Source: Streptomyces sp. NBC_00690 (lineage in GTDB: Bacteria > Actinomycetota > Actinomycetes > Streptomycetales > Streptomycetaceae). Taken from it: DNA of 64,000 bases. The position numbers and the translations under genes were made by a program. Under the pieces are notes generated by a model that was not told the DNA's origin, made no database searches, and worked only from the letters and a program-made list of their open reading frames with translations. Shown piece by piece: positions 43,658 to 51,933 of this stretch. The stretch spans positions 7,033,501 through 7,097,500 of the forward strand of contig NZ_CP109009.1 of assembly GCF_036226685.1 (NCBI RefSeq). Reading direction: 5' to 3'. The stretch's first letter is position 1, and every line of letters begins with the position of its first letter.

Positions 43658-43976
43658 GGTGACTCCCGTCGAACGCGCCCCCGGCTGCGGTGGACCCGAA
43701 GCAGCCGTGGAACGAGGGTGGATCGAGCGTTGACCTGGACCATTCTCCGGATCAGCAATGGGCCTTGTCAGCACCCCATGACGCTGACACGTCAGTGCGG
43801 GGATTACCTCTCGTGTAGGTGCAGACTCGAAGCGTCCTGTTGGAAGTGTGACCCAGACACCTTGGGCCGGGGTCATCGCGTCCACCGACGTCCGTGACTG
43901 TCCATCATGTGTTGAGACGTGTGGCTCCCGTTCTGGCTCCCTTGCTCAAAGCCTGACGGGAGCCCACGCGGTGGCG
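43658..43976. other. intergenic region before the CRISPR array
   Basis: About 319 bp without a recognisable gene. It contains a CTGAC-ac-GTCAG palindrome (about 43784-43795) that could control the peroxiredoxin gene, and at 43921-43941 the left copy of a 21-bp repeat also found after the recombinase fragment. Confidence 0.45.
43921..43941 (+). repeat. left copy of imperfect direct repeat flanking the CRISPR segment
   Basis: GTGGCTCCCGTTCTGGCTCCC here matches the copy at 44943-44963 (18 of 21 positions). Together they bracket the array and the recombinase fragment and resemble attachment-site duplications left by an integrated element. Confidence 0.4.
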
Positions 43977-44432
43977 TGGACCACCCCCGCATGCGCGGGG
44001 ACCACTAGCGGCGGCCGTACCCGAAGTCCATGAACACGGGACCACCCCCGCATGCGCGGGGACCACCTGGAACGTCCACAGGGACAGACCGGCCGGACGG
44101 GACCACCCCCGCATGCGCGGGGACCACCTCAACTTGGACATCACCGTGCCCGTGGTGACGGGACCACCCCCGCATGCGCGGGGACCACACAATGCACACA
44201 TCGTAGGCCAAAGCCAATTGGGGACCACCCCCGCATGCGCGGGGACCACCAGCCCACATAGACCCGAAGACGCTCCGAGAGGGGACCACCCCCGCATGCG
44301 CGGGGACCACATGCCCTCTTGACGGCGACGGAGCGCCATGACGGGACCACCCCCGCATGCGCGGGGACCACACCCCGGACCGGCTCAAGAACAGCGTCGA
44401 GTGGGGACCACCCCCGCATGCGCGGGGACCAC
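43977..44432 (-). CRISPR. type I-E CRISPR array, 8 repeats, 7 spacers
   Basis: Eight 29-nt repeats recur every 61 bp with seven 32-nt spacers. On the minus strand the repeat starts GTGGTCCCCGCGCATG and ends GCGGGGGTGGTCCC, a type I-E repeat with CCCCGC/GCGGGG stem, GCAT loop and the 8-nt handle GTGGTCCC. Seven copies are identical; the one at 43977-44005 has one changed end base, as expected of the oldest, leader-distal repeat. This and the AT-richer DNA on the right indicate transcription on the minus strand from a leader at 44433 onward. Spacer lengths are uniform, implying past activity. No cas gene is in the window. Confidence 0.95.
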
Positions 44433-44642
44433 AGTTCCTGACCAGCGGTTTCATCTCAGCGGAAGCCTGTTTTTACTTACTTCTGCAAGGTCCGGCATAT
44501 CGGGCAATCTTTCTGGTCTTTGCTCGCGGCGGTGCGACGCCATGAGTATCCCGCATTCATCGGGTCGCCATCGATATCCGCTTCCCAAGGCGATCTACCC
44601 GCCCACTGCCCCTGACCGGCGTTTCCGAGCGAAGGTGGTCAG
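44433..44642 (-). promoter_or_regulatory. CRISPR leader region
   Basis: About 210 bp adjacent to the newest repeat, clearly richer in A/T than surrounding DNA (for example TGTTTTTACTTACTTCTGC near 44470). It should contain the array promoter and the integration site for new spacers. No open frame is visible. Confidence 0.6.
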
Positions 44643-44918
44643 GTGTGGTCCTCGACCCATGTCTTGCGCGACTTCAGAGCGCTGCTGAAGGATGCAGGAT
44701 TCAAAGCTCCGTGCGAATGGACGACGCGGGAGCTTCGGACGAGTTCCGTATCCCTGATGTCTGACCACGGGATTCCCATTGAGGTCATGGCCCGGGCCGT
44801 GGGACACGGTCGTACCGCTACCAAGGAACGGGTCCACCAGGAGCAGTTGCGCCCTGTGATCACTGATGGAGCGGAAGCGATGGACCGCATTTTCAGCGCC
44901 GGTGGTACCCAAGGCTGA
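44643..44918 (+). pseudogene. C-terminal fragment of a tyrosine recombinase (integrase)
   Basis: The 91 residues match the C-terminal end of actinobacterial phage/plasmid integrases: WTTRELRTSSVSLMSDHGIPIEVMARAVGHGRTATKERVHQEQLRPVITDGAEAMDRIF. In active enzymes this reads RELRHSFVSLLSD...ARLVGH...TTEVVYRKQLRPV. The catalytic His of RxxxH is replaced by Thr, the nucleophilic Tyr is replaced by His, and the N-terminal 250-300 residues are gone. It is a dead remnant of an integrated element, with a GTG at 44643 that may or may not be used. It abuts the CRISPR leader. Confidence 0.85.
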
Positions 44919-44942
44919 GTCTGGGCCCGTGAATCACCTTCC

Positions 44943-44963
44943 GTGGCTCCCGTCCTGGCCCGC
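44943..44963 (+). repeat. right copy of imperfect direct repeat
   Basis: GTGGCTCCCGTCCTGGCCCGC matches 18 of 21 positions of the copy at 43921-43941. It lies 24 bp after the stop codon of the recombinase fragment, a usual position for an attachment site. Confidence 0.4.
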
Positions 44964-45159
44964 CGTCAGAGTCTCCATGTGGGCGACGGCGTGACCTGGG
45001 CGTAAGCCGCAGCTGGAGCCGACTCCGCCATTACCTCTGGCGTAATCGACCTCAGTCATCCCCGCCGGCAGTCTGGACCCACCGGGACCCGGGCGGCGCA
45101 CTCCGCCCGGGTCACTGGAACCCGAGAGTCCAGCCGACCCCGATGGAGGCCGATCCACC

Positions 45160-45588
45160 ATGTCCACCACGTTTCTCTCCGGTATCGCCCGCACCACCGA
45201 GCCCCGGACCATGCTGCGCCGCTTCCTGCTCCTCGACGCGGTCGTCACCGGAGCCAACGGCTTGGCCTACGCCGCGGTTCCCGGCACCGTTGCCCGACTG
45301 ACCGGGGTGGGCGAGGGGCCCCTCCTGGTCCTGGGGATCTTCCTCATCGGATACGCGCTCGCGGTCGCAGTGGTCGGCGCCCGGCGCAACCCGCCCGCGT
45401 TCCCCGTGAAGCTCGTGATCGAGTGCAATGCGCTGTGGGTCGTGCTGAGCCTCGCCTCACCCCTGCTCTGGTTCGACCCGACCGTCGCGGGTTCGGTGTG
45501 GATCGTGCTCCAGTCGCTGGTGGTGGCGGCTTTCGCCGCGCTTCAGTGGGCGGCTCTCGGGGCTCGGGAGACCCCCTTCAGAGGGTGA
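45160..45588 (+). CDS. small integral membrane protein
   Basis: A 142-residue membrane protein with four predicted spans (FLLLDAVVTGANGLAYAAV, PLLVLGIFLIGYALAVAVVG, LVIECNALWVVLSLASPLLWF and VWIVLQSLVVAAFAALQWAAL) and short loops. It has no catalytic motif that I recognise. GGAGG lies 10 nt before the ATG. Its last 11 bases overlap the end of the convergent XRE-regulator gene. Confidence 0.7.
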   Translation: MSTTFLSGIARTTEPRTMLRRFLLLDAVVTGANGLAYAAVPGTVARLTGVGEGPLLVLGIFLIGYALAVAVVGARRNPPAFPVKLVIECNALWVVLSLASPLLWFDPTVAGSVWIVLQSLVVAAFAALQWAALGARETPFRG

Positions 45589-46390
45589 GCGAGCGCAGGA
45601 ATTCGACGGTCGCCGGGTCGGCGGGCAGGAATGTCTCGATGGCCAACTCGGCGACCGTCACGTCCATGGGGGTGTTGAAGGTGGAGATCGAGGACACGAA
45701 GGAGAGCACGTGCCCGTCGTGTTCGATCTGCATCGGCAGCGCGAAGTAGGGATGCGGGGCGAACTCAGGGCCGGCCTTCATCGGTTCCCCGCCCGGCGGT
45801 GTGGGATAGCCGGCCACCTCCTCGTACACGGCGCGCAGTTCCCGGGAGCGGACCAGCGCAATCTGACGCTCCATCTGGGCCAGGAGATGGGCGCGCCACT
45901 CGCGCAGATTCCGGATGCGCGGGGCCAGGCCCTCGGGGTGGAGCGTGATGCGCATGGCGTTGAGCGGCGGTGTCAGCAGATGGTCCGCGACCCCCTCCAA
46001 CAGCATGCCGATGCCGCGGTTCGCAGCCACCACGTCGTAGACGCCGTTGACGACGAGCGCCGGATAGGGCTCGTAGCCCACCAGGAGCCGATCGATTCCC
46101 TCGCGCAGCCCTGTCATCGCGGGATCGGCGAGGGGTGTCTCCGTGTACTTGGGCGCATAGCCCGCGGCCAGGAGCAGCGAGTTGCGTTCCCGGACGGGTA
46201 CGTCGAGGTGTTGGGCGAGGCGTAGGACCATCTCTTCGCTGGGGCGGGAGCGTCCCGTTTCGATGAAGCTGATGTGCCGGGCGGAGGAGTCCGCGCGCAG
46301 GGCCAGTTCCAACTGGCTCACCCGTCGCCGCTCGCGCCAACCGCGCAGGAGCGGACCCACTTCCGTCGTCCTCGATGCGGCAGTCGTCAT
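45578..46390 (-). CDS. XRE-family regulator with MmyB-like ligand domain
   Basis: A 270-residue regulator. The HTH lies at about residues 12-68 (GPLLRGWRERRRVSQLELALRADSSARHISFIETGRSRPSEEMVLRLAQHL). The C-terminal part corresponds to the MmyB-like fold, with PALVVNGVYDVVAANRGIGMLLEG, an LREWRAHLLAQMERQIAL segment and the final TFLPADPATVEFLRSL. Such regulators are frequent in Streptomyces and often control a neighbouring oxidoreductase or transporter gene, but no such target is obvious here. The facing membrane protein gene overlaps its end. Confidence 0.85.
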   Translation of the reverse strand: MTTAASRTTEVGPLLRGWRERRRVSQLELALRADSSARHISFIETGRSRPSEEMVLRLAQHLDVPVRERNSLLLAAGYAPKYTETPLADPAMTGLREGIDRLLVGYEPYPALVVNGVYDVVAANRGIGMLLEGVADHLLTPPLNAMRITLHPEGLAPRIRNLREWRAHLLAQMERQIALVRSRELRAVYEEVAGYPTPPGGEPMKAGPEFAPHPYFALPMQIEHDGHVLSFVSSISTFNTPMDVTVAELAIETFLPADPATVEFLRSLTL

Positions 46391-46447
46391 GTCTCGACGG
46401 TAGTACGCCGGATCAGGCGGGGGAGTGCCAGGGGCGGGTCGACTCGG

Positions 46448-46876
46448 TCAGTCCTGCCAATCCTTCGCTTTGCCGAGCAGGGCCGCGAGGCCGGCGTCGA
46501 TGTCGAGGGCCTGGCTCTCCGACTCCGTCGGGACCGTGGCGTACGAATGGAGCAGGAAGTGCCGCAGTCGACCGCTGGCAAAGCGCAACAAGGCCACTCC
46601 CTCGGCCGAGCGCAGTTCCACCATCGTGTGCGTACGGTTGTAGGGCCAGATGTGGACATCGCCCTCACCCGACGGCGTGTGCAGTCCTGAATCCAAGAGT
46701 GCACGGGCGAAGGTCCAGGTGACGCACGCCCCGTCGAGGGAGACCGCGGTGGGGAAGATCATATGGACCGCAAGCGGGTCCTGGGCGTCGTAGTTCAGAC
46801 GGACGGTCACGGTCACGGGCTCGGGTGCGTCGCTGATGAGGTGGGCCGGGACCGGCTCTTCAACAGTGGGGAACAT
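46448..46876 (-). CDS. SsgA-family sporulation/cell-division regulator
   Basis: A 142-residue SsgA-like protein. Family landmarks are VTVRLNYDAQDPLAVHMIF, VTWTFARALLDSGLHTPSGEGDVHIWP and VELRSAEGVALLRFASGRLRHFLLHSYATVPTESES, matching the SALP pattern. These proteins steer septum and peptidoglycan synthesis during sporulation and are confined to morphologically complex actinomycetes, so this supports the Streptomyces assignment. AGGAG lies 9 nt before the ATG at 46876, preferred over an ATG 10 codons upstream. It is not clearly SsgA, B or E, so no symbol is given. Confidence 0.88.
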   Translation of the reverse strand: MFPTVEEPVPAHLISDAPEPVTVTVRLNYDAQDPLAVHMIFPTAVSLDGACVTWTFARALLDSGLHTPSGEGDVHIWPYNRTHTMVELRSAEGVALLRFASGRLRHFLLHSYATVPTESESQALDIDAGLAALLGKAKDWQD

Positions 46877-47013
46877 CGAGGCGCTCCTCTGTGGCTGCTT
46901 GGTCAACTCCTCGTGGGCTACGACGCAGTTCGGCTCCGGGAAACTCCACCAGAAGGACGATCGTATGGTGTGACCTATGTCACTCTCGCTGGTCGGTGTT
47001 GTCTTCGCCCAGC

Positions 47014-48444
47014 TCAGACGGGGTCGATGGGGCGATCCTCAAGGGTGCACGGCTGGACCGCGCAGCGGACTCCGTACGACATCCAGGTGATTCCCTGACG
47101 ACAACGGGCCCGACAGCGCCCTCGATCGATGGCCGTGGGTGCGCACTCGTGTGACGGCGCGGGGATCGGGCCGGGCCGAACCGTGGCCCGACGCGGCACT
47201 GTGTCGTCGCCGGCAGGCTGTGCCCCGTCCTCGCCGTCAGACGGGGGCACCGCCGAACCGGCGGCCTCCTTGCGGACCGCATCGGTGACGTAGGGCGAGC
47301 GCAGTATCTGCGACAGTCGCACCAACCCCTCCCGCCCGGGACTGAGCGCTGCGGTCAAGGCATGGACACCCGCCTGTGCGGGATCCGAGCCCTCGCCCGG
47401 TGGCTGGCCGTCGCGGCGTGCCTCCACCGCCGTGACCACCATCGCCGCCACGCCCACCGCCTTGGCGTACCGCCGGGGCGCGTAGCCCACGACCGCCGAT
47501 GCATAGGCCCGGCGCCGCACACGGTCGTCGAGGTACGGCTGGAGCCTGAGCAGTTCGTCGTGAATCACCGTCTCGCGGACCGTCAACCGCAGTTCGGGCG
47601 CCGCCCACCAGGGAATCCGAGGGCGCCTCGGCACCTCTGCACCCGGTTGCGCGCGGCTGAGCCAGTGCCACAGCGCACCGAGGCGGGTGTACGTGAGGCC
47701 GGCTTGGAGGGCTGCCGTGACCCGCGGTGCGAGGAGCGGCACCAGGAACCCGATCGCCGTGGTCAGCCCACCGGCCGAGGCCAGCAGCGGCGCGGCCGTC
47801 GTACTGAGCACGTCCCAGTCCCCGCCCGCCCATCGAGCGCTGATCGCGGTCAGCTTGGCCGCCCCGAAGGAGAGGTTGAAGAAGAATCCCGCCACCAACA
47901 GACACAGCCCCACCCGCAGCCACTGGCCCACCGCCCGCGCCCACAGGAGGCACATCAGCGTGGTCACGGCGGCTGCCACCGTGTGCGCCAGCAGATAGAG
48001 GACGATCATCTCCCGCAGGAACGGGGTGTGGGCGTAGTACGTGTCGAAGTCCCGCAGCCGCTCCACCGGGGCTTCCCCGAGGACAAAGAGGACGGGAAGG
48101 ACGGCGATCACCGTCCCGTACGCCGCGATCCAGCCGCGGGTCACCCGTCTGACGCGCTCCGGAGGGCCGCCGCGCCAGTACGCGATCAGGACCAGACAGG
48201 TACAGCTGAACGCACACAGGAAGCAGTAGACGAGTGGGGCGGCGATGTTGGGCGTATCCGTGAGGCCGTTGATCAGGGCGATGGTGGCGGGGGCGGCGAG
48301 GACGAAGCAGGACGTGGCGGTGAACAGCAGGAAGTGCACCGAGCGTACGAGCGGATCACGCCAGCCGCGGCGCAGCGCGGGCAATCTCGCGGCCAGGGCG
48401 ATGGCCAGGAGGACGGACGGGAGGTAGTAGTCGCTGTTGCGCAT
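47014..48444 (-). CDS. MAB_1171c-family membrane protein (copy B)
   Basis: A 476-residue multi-span membrane protein of the actinobacterial MAB_1171c family. It has about seven predicted spans, the family core DTYYAHTPFLREMIVLYLLAHTVAAAV and a soluble C-terminal part (ELRLTVRETVIHDELLRLQPYLD). After about residue 390 comes a low-complexity tail containing five cysteines, absent from copy A. It is annotated as a putative transporter, but no transport evidence exists. The start codon lies 3 bp after the ImmA gene stop. Its paralogue is encoded at 50749-51933, and both probably belong to one transcriptional unit. Confidence 0.78.
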   Translation of the reverse strand: MRNSDYYLPSVLLAIALAARLPALRRGWRDPLVRSVHFLLFTATSCFVLAAPATIALINGLTDTPNIAAPLVYCFLCAFSCTCLVLIAYWRGGPPERVRRVTRGWIAAYGTVIAVLPVLFVLGEAPVERLRDFDTYYAHTPFLREMIVLYLLAHTVAAAVTTLMCLLWARAVGQWLRVGLCLLVAGFFFNLSFGAAKLTAISARWAGGDWDVLSTTAAPLLASAGGLTTAIGFLVPLLAPRVTAALQAGLTYTRLGALWHWLSRAQPGAEVPRRPRIPWWAAPELRLTVRETVIHDELLRLQPYLDDRVRRRAYASAVVGYAPRRYAKAVGVAAMVVTAVEARRDGQPPGEGSDPAQAGVHALTAALSPGREGLVRLSQILRSPYVTDAVRKEAAGSAVPPSDGEDGAQPAGDDTVPRRATVRPGPIPAPSHECAPTAIDRGRCRARCRQGITWMSYGVRCAVQPCTLEDRPIDPV

Positions 48445-48447
48445 GGT

Positions 48448-49014
48448 TCAGCCTTGGCGGTGTCCGAGAGATGCCTGGATACGCTGGGCGAGTGCGCTGG
48501 TGGGTGCGGTGTCGCCCGGTCGTTCCAGCCAACGGCGCAGTTGGGCCCCGAGCTCCAGTCCGAAGGTTTCTGCTTCCGTCTCCTGTGCCTGGCGGAAGTC
48601 GGTGCGCGCGGCGAGTTTCGCCACGGTCGGCAGGCCGGTGTTGTCGGTGGCCAACCGGGCGGCGGTGGCCGTTCCATCAGGTGCCCGGTTGGCGGGGTCG
48701 ACCAGCACGGCGGGATGCGCGCTGCCGTGTCCGGCGACCATGTGCCAGACCTCATGGCCGAAGATGATCAGTTGGTGGAGGGGCGAAGTGGTCGCCTGGA
48801 CGCAGATGACATCCCGGTCCGCCATGTCCAGATAGAGCCCGCTGGCCGTCTGTGGAGGGAAGTCGACCAGATGGAGGACCACCGGCCTGCCACGCCGTTC
48901 GCTGAGCCGGGCGCACAGGGCGGCGAAGACATCCTCGGGTCCGACCGGCCTGGCCTGTTCGATTGCACGGGTCAGTTCGTCGCGAAGCTGGCGCATCGCG
49001 CTCTTGGTGCCCAC
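48448..49014 (-). CDS. ImmA/IrrE-family metallopeptidase
   Basis: A 188-residue protein with a zincin motif HEVWH at residues 87-91 in IIFGHEVWHMVAGHG, and the N-terminal domain of ImmA/IrrE proteases (LRDELTRAIEQARPVGPEDVFAALCARLSERRGRPVVLHLVD). Such proteases cleave repressor partners in mobile-element induction or stress response. Two starts are plausible: GTG at 49014 with GGGGAG just upstream, and ATG at 48996. It lies between the FAD monooxygenase and a MAB_1171c gene. The usual repressor substrate (XRE protein) is not adjacent; the nearest XRE regulator is 2 kb away at 45578. Confidence 0.82.
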   Translation of the reverse strand: MGTKSAMRQLRDELTRAIEQARPVGPEDVFAALCARLSERRGRPVVLHLVDFPPQTASGLYLDMADRDVICVQATTSPLHQLIIFGHEVWHMVAGHGSAHPAVLVDPANRAPDGTATAARLATDNTGLPTVAKLAARTDFRQAQETEAETFGLELGAQLRRWLERPGDTAPTSALAQRIQASLGHRQG

Positions 49015-49117
49015 TCCGCTCCCCTGCTCGACGACCTCGGCCTGCGCCCACACCGTATCGAGGCCGAGGGGGTGTGGGCGCGGACTCCCGGTAACGTGCT
49101 GAGGAATCCGGACACGA

Positions 49118-50752
49118 TCAGGTGATGTCCGGCGGATCCTGTTGTGCCGCGCGATCCGGTGCGCGGTGTGCCCGTGCCGTGGTTCCGTGTCGCTTTCCGG
49201 TGACTTCGACCCGGGAGCCCGGACCCGAGGCGCTCCGATCGGCCGGTCCGGACTCGTGCCGTACTGCGGCCGGTTCACGTGGGCCGCCCCCGCCACCGTC
49301 CAGGCCGTTGGGGTCGCTGTGTTCGTGCGGTTCGCTGTGTTCGTCGGGGTCGAGGTATCCGAGCTCCCGTCGGGTCAGCGGCGGTCCCGACAGCCGGGGC
49401 CGCAGTGGCCCCCGTACCGCTCCGATCAGCACATCCGGGCGGATCAACCGGTCGAAGCCGGACTGGAGCGTCATCACGTCCGTGAGCGCCTTGGCCATGG
49501 AGTACGAGCCGGTGGAGGTGGTGACGAGCCGGTTGACATAGCGGCTCACCAGCCGATCGACGGCGTTGGGGAGCCGGCCCCTTGAGCCGGGGTAGAAGAT
49601 GTCCTGCCCGGTCGCGAGCGCCCATGCCACCTGGGCGGGCCGGGCGATCGCGCGCTGGGCGCGCCGGGCGAGCCCCGGGGCGGTGACCCCGGCCCGGCGC
49701 AGTTCGTCACGGAGTGCGACCGCTCCGAGCGCCGCTACCGACATGCCCTGCCCGTAGATCGGGTTGAGCGCGGCGACGGCGTCGCCGACCGCCACAAATC
49801 CCTCGGGAAGGTGTCGGCACCGCTCGTAGAGCCGCCGTCGGTTCACCGTGCTGCGCGTCACCGTGATCCCGCTCAACGGCTCGGCGTGCGCGAGGAGCTC
49901 TCCCACCAGCGGATGGCGCACACCTTTGGCGAAATCCAGATAGGTGGTCTCGTCGTTCGTCGGTTCGCCGCCGCGGGTACCCGACAGACTCACCAACCAG
50001 CGCTGGTCCTCTATCGGCATGATGCTCGCGGACTGGCCCGGCCCGGGCAGCCGGGCGTCCGGTTGGATGACGAAGACCGGCGAGTCCTCGGAGCCGACCG
50101 GGGCGCGGTAGACCCTGCTGGCGTACGCCACACCCGCATCGACGGCCAACTCCCTGACCGGCCCGACCCCCAGCTCCCGCAACCATCGGGGTCCCAGTGA
50201 GGAACGGCCCGAGGCATCGACGACAAGATCGGCCGTCAACAGCTGCTCGGAGCCGTCCCTCAACCGTATTCGGACCCCGTCGACCCGCCGTGCATCGCCC
50301 GTCAGACCCAGGGGTTCGGCCTCCTCCACCACGGTGACACGCGGCTGATGGACCACCAGGTCTCTGATCGCCCAGTCCAACAAGTCCCGACTACAGGCGA
50401 TCAGATAGTGCGATTCCGGCCAGCGTCGATACCACCCCCCGGGTGACAGCGAGACCATTCCGGTGGGCAGCGGAACGCGCCGGGCACCAGCGGCCAGCAG
50501 TTCGCCCGTCACCCCGGGGACGAGTGACTCGACGGCGTCCGCGCCACCCGACCACAGTGCGTGGAGGTGCCGTGCCTGCGGCAGTCCCTTGCGGGGGAGC
50601 GGCTCCTTGGGCAGGGAGTCGCGCTCCACGATGGTCACCTCGTCCACGAACGCCCGGCACGCGGCGGCTGCCAGAACACCCGCGAACCCTCCTCCGATGA
50701 TCACTGCCCGACGCACCCGGGCGGCTCGCGGGGATCTGAAGGGTTCACTCAT
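49118..50752 (-). CDS. FAD-dependent monooxygenase/oxidoreductase
   Basis: A 544-residue flavoprotein. The FAD-binding GxGxxG is GGGFAG at residues 20-25 in VIIGGGFAGVLAAAACRAFVDEVTIVERD. Further signatures are DLVVDASGRSSLGPRWL and the FAD-contacting VAVGDAVAALNPIYGQGMSVAALGA, as in halogenases and squalene epoxidase-like monooxygenases. The last 80 residues are low-complexity (Gly/His/Arg/Pro), an unusual tail for this family. The ATG overlaps the stop of the preceding MAB_1171c gene (ATGA), so translation is coupled. The substrate is unknown. Confidence 0.85.
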   Translation of the reverse strand: MSEPFRSPRAARVRRAVIIGGGFAGVLAAAACRAFVDEVTIVERDSLPKEPLPRKGLPQARHLHALWSGGADAVESLVPGVTGELLAAGARRVPLPTGMVSLSPGGWYRRWPESHYLIACSRDLLDWAIRDLVVHQPRVTVVEEAEPLGLTGDARRVDGVRIRLRDGSEQLLTADLVVDASGRSSLGPRWLRELGVGPVRELAVDAGVAYASRVYRAPVGSEDSPVFVIQPDARLPGPGQSASIMPIEDQRWLVSLSGTRGGEPTNDETTYLDFAKGVRHPLVGELLAHAEPLSGITVTRSTVNRRRLYERCRHLPEGFVAVGDAVAALNPIYGQGMSVAALGAVALRDELRRAGVTAPGLARRAQRAIARPAQVAWALATGQDIFYPGSRGRLPNAVDRLVSRYVNRLVTTSTGSYSMAKALTDVMTLQSGFDRLIRPDVLIGAVRGPLRPRLSGPPLTRRELGYLDPDEHSEPHEHSDPNGLDGGGGGPREPAAVRHESGPADRSASGPGSRVEVTGKRHGTTARAHRAPDRAAQQDPPDIT

Positions 50753-51933
50753 GAGTTGCTGCTCTCCGACAAGGCCGCCCGGCGGCACGCTTCATGGACG
50801 AGGGGCGAACGGCGCAGTGCCAGCGACATCTGCACAAGGTCATCCGCTTGGGTGGAAGGCTGCACGGACTCCTTGCCCTCGACAAGGGTCGTCCGGCTGG
50901 GGTGTGCCGCCTGTACTTCGCCGGCCGCGGCGACCATCGCCGCGTCAGCGAGGATGCGGGCCCGGTCAGGAGGATGCCCCTGGGCCAGGGCCTGGCCGTG
51001 GACTTCGTCGTGGATCGCCGAGTCGAAGTACGGCCGCAGACCGATGATCGCGTCATGGATGGCGGCCTCGCGCTGGGTGAGGCGCAGCTCCAGCGAGGCC
51101 CAGAGGCCGATGGCCACCGCCGATGTGCCGCTGCCGGAGGCGCCCGTCAACTGCCGTTCCAAGGTCGCGAGACGGTGGTAGCGCACGGCCGTTCGCCAGC
51201 CGATGCCGACCCGTTGGGTCACCAGCGGGAGGATGAAACCACCGCCCACCAGCGGGGCCGCCACCGAGGCCAGCGGACGGGCCACATCGGTGGACAGGGT
51301 GTCCCAGTCGTGGCCGGCCCAGCGGGCACCCACGGCCGACAGCTTCGCCACATCGAAGCCGAGGTTGAGGATGTACCCCCCGAAGATCAGCAACAGGCCG
51401 ACCCGGAGCACGCCCTTCACCTGGAGCGACCAGCGCCAGCACAGCACGGTCATCACGACGGATGCCACGCTGTGCGCCAGGAGGTACAGCACGATCATCT
51501 CGCGGATGAAAGGGGTGTTGGCGTAGTAGGTGTCGAGGTCCTCGCGCCGTTCCACCGGTGCGTCCCCGAGGATGAACAGCACGATCAGAGCGATGATCAC
51601 CAGCCCATAGGCGATCACGCAGAACGACGAGGCCCTTCGCGTCGCTTCCGTGGTGCCACCGCGCCAGATGATGATCAGTACGACACAGGCGCCGCTGAAA
51701 GCGGTCAGTACCGCATAGACCATGGGGGCGGCGAGGTTGGGCACCCCTGAGATCCGGTTGATCGCAGCGACCGTCGGAACGGCCGCCAGCAGGAACACCA
51801 GACTGGCGACGAGGAGCAGACCGCAGACCGCGCGCAGCAGGATGTCGTGCCGATTGCGCACCAGGGCCGGGAGCTTCACCAGGAAGGCTCCGAAGAGGAG
51901 CGCGGCGGGGGCCGTCATGCTCACGTCGTCCAT
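50749..51933 (-). CDS. MAB_1171c-family membrane protein (copy A)
   Basis: A 394-residue multi-span membrane protein closely related to the one at 47014-48444. Shared blocks include DTYYANTPFIREMIVLYLLAHSVASVVMTV, GVLRVGLLLIFGGYILNLGFDVAKL and ELRLTQREAAIHDAIIGLRPYFDS. About seven spans fill the first 230 residues, and the C-terminal 150 residues are soluble and helical. The ATG at 51933 (with GAGGTGG 6-7 nt upstream) or at 51918 may be used. It is the first gene of a four-gene unit with coupled stops and starts. Transport is a database label only. Confidence 0.78.
   Translation of the reverse strand: MDDVSMTAPAALLFGAFLVKLPALVRNRHDILLRAVCGLLLVASLVFLLAAVPTVAAINRISGVPNLAAPMVYAVLTAFSGACVVLIIIWRGGTTEATRRASSFCVIAYGLVIIALIVLFILGDAPVERREDLDTYYANTPFIREMIVLYLLAHSVASVVMTVLCWRWSLQVKGVLRVGLLLIFGGYILNLGFDVAKLSAVGARWAGHDWDTLSTDVARPLASVAAPLVGGGFILPLVTQRVGIGWRTAVRYHRLATLERQLTGASGSGTSAVAIGLWASLELRLTQREAAIHDAIIGLRPYFDSAIHDEVHGQALAQGHPPDRARILADAAMVAAAGEVQAAHPSRTTLVEGKESVQPSTQADDLVQMSLALRRSPLVHEACRRAALSESSNS

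Noticed and set aside
43905..44454. Open frames translating the CRISPR array
   Set aside because: They arise from periodic repeats (recurring GPRACGGGP and VVPAHAGVVP units) and not from genes.
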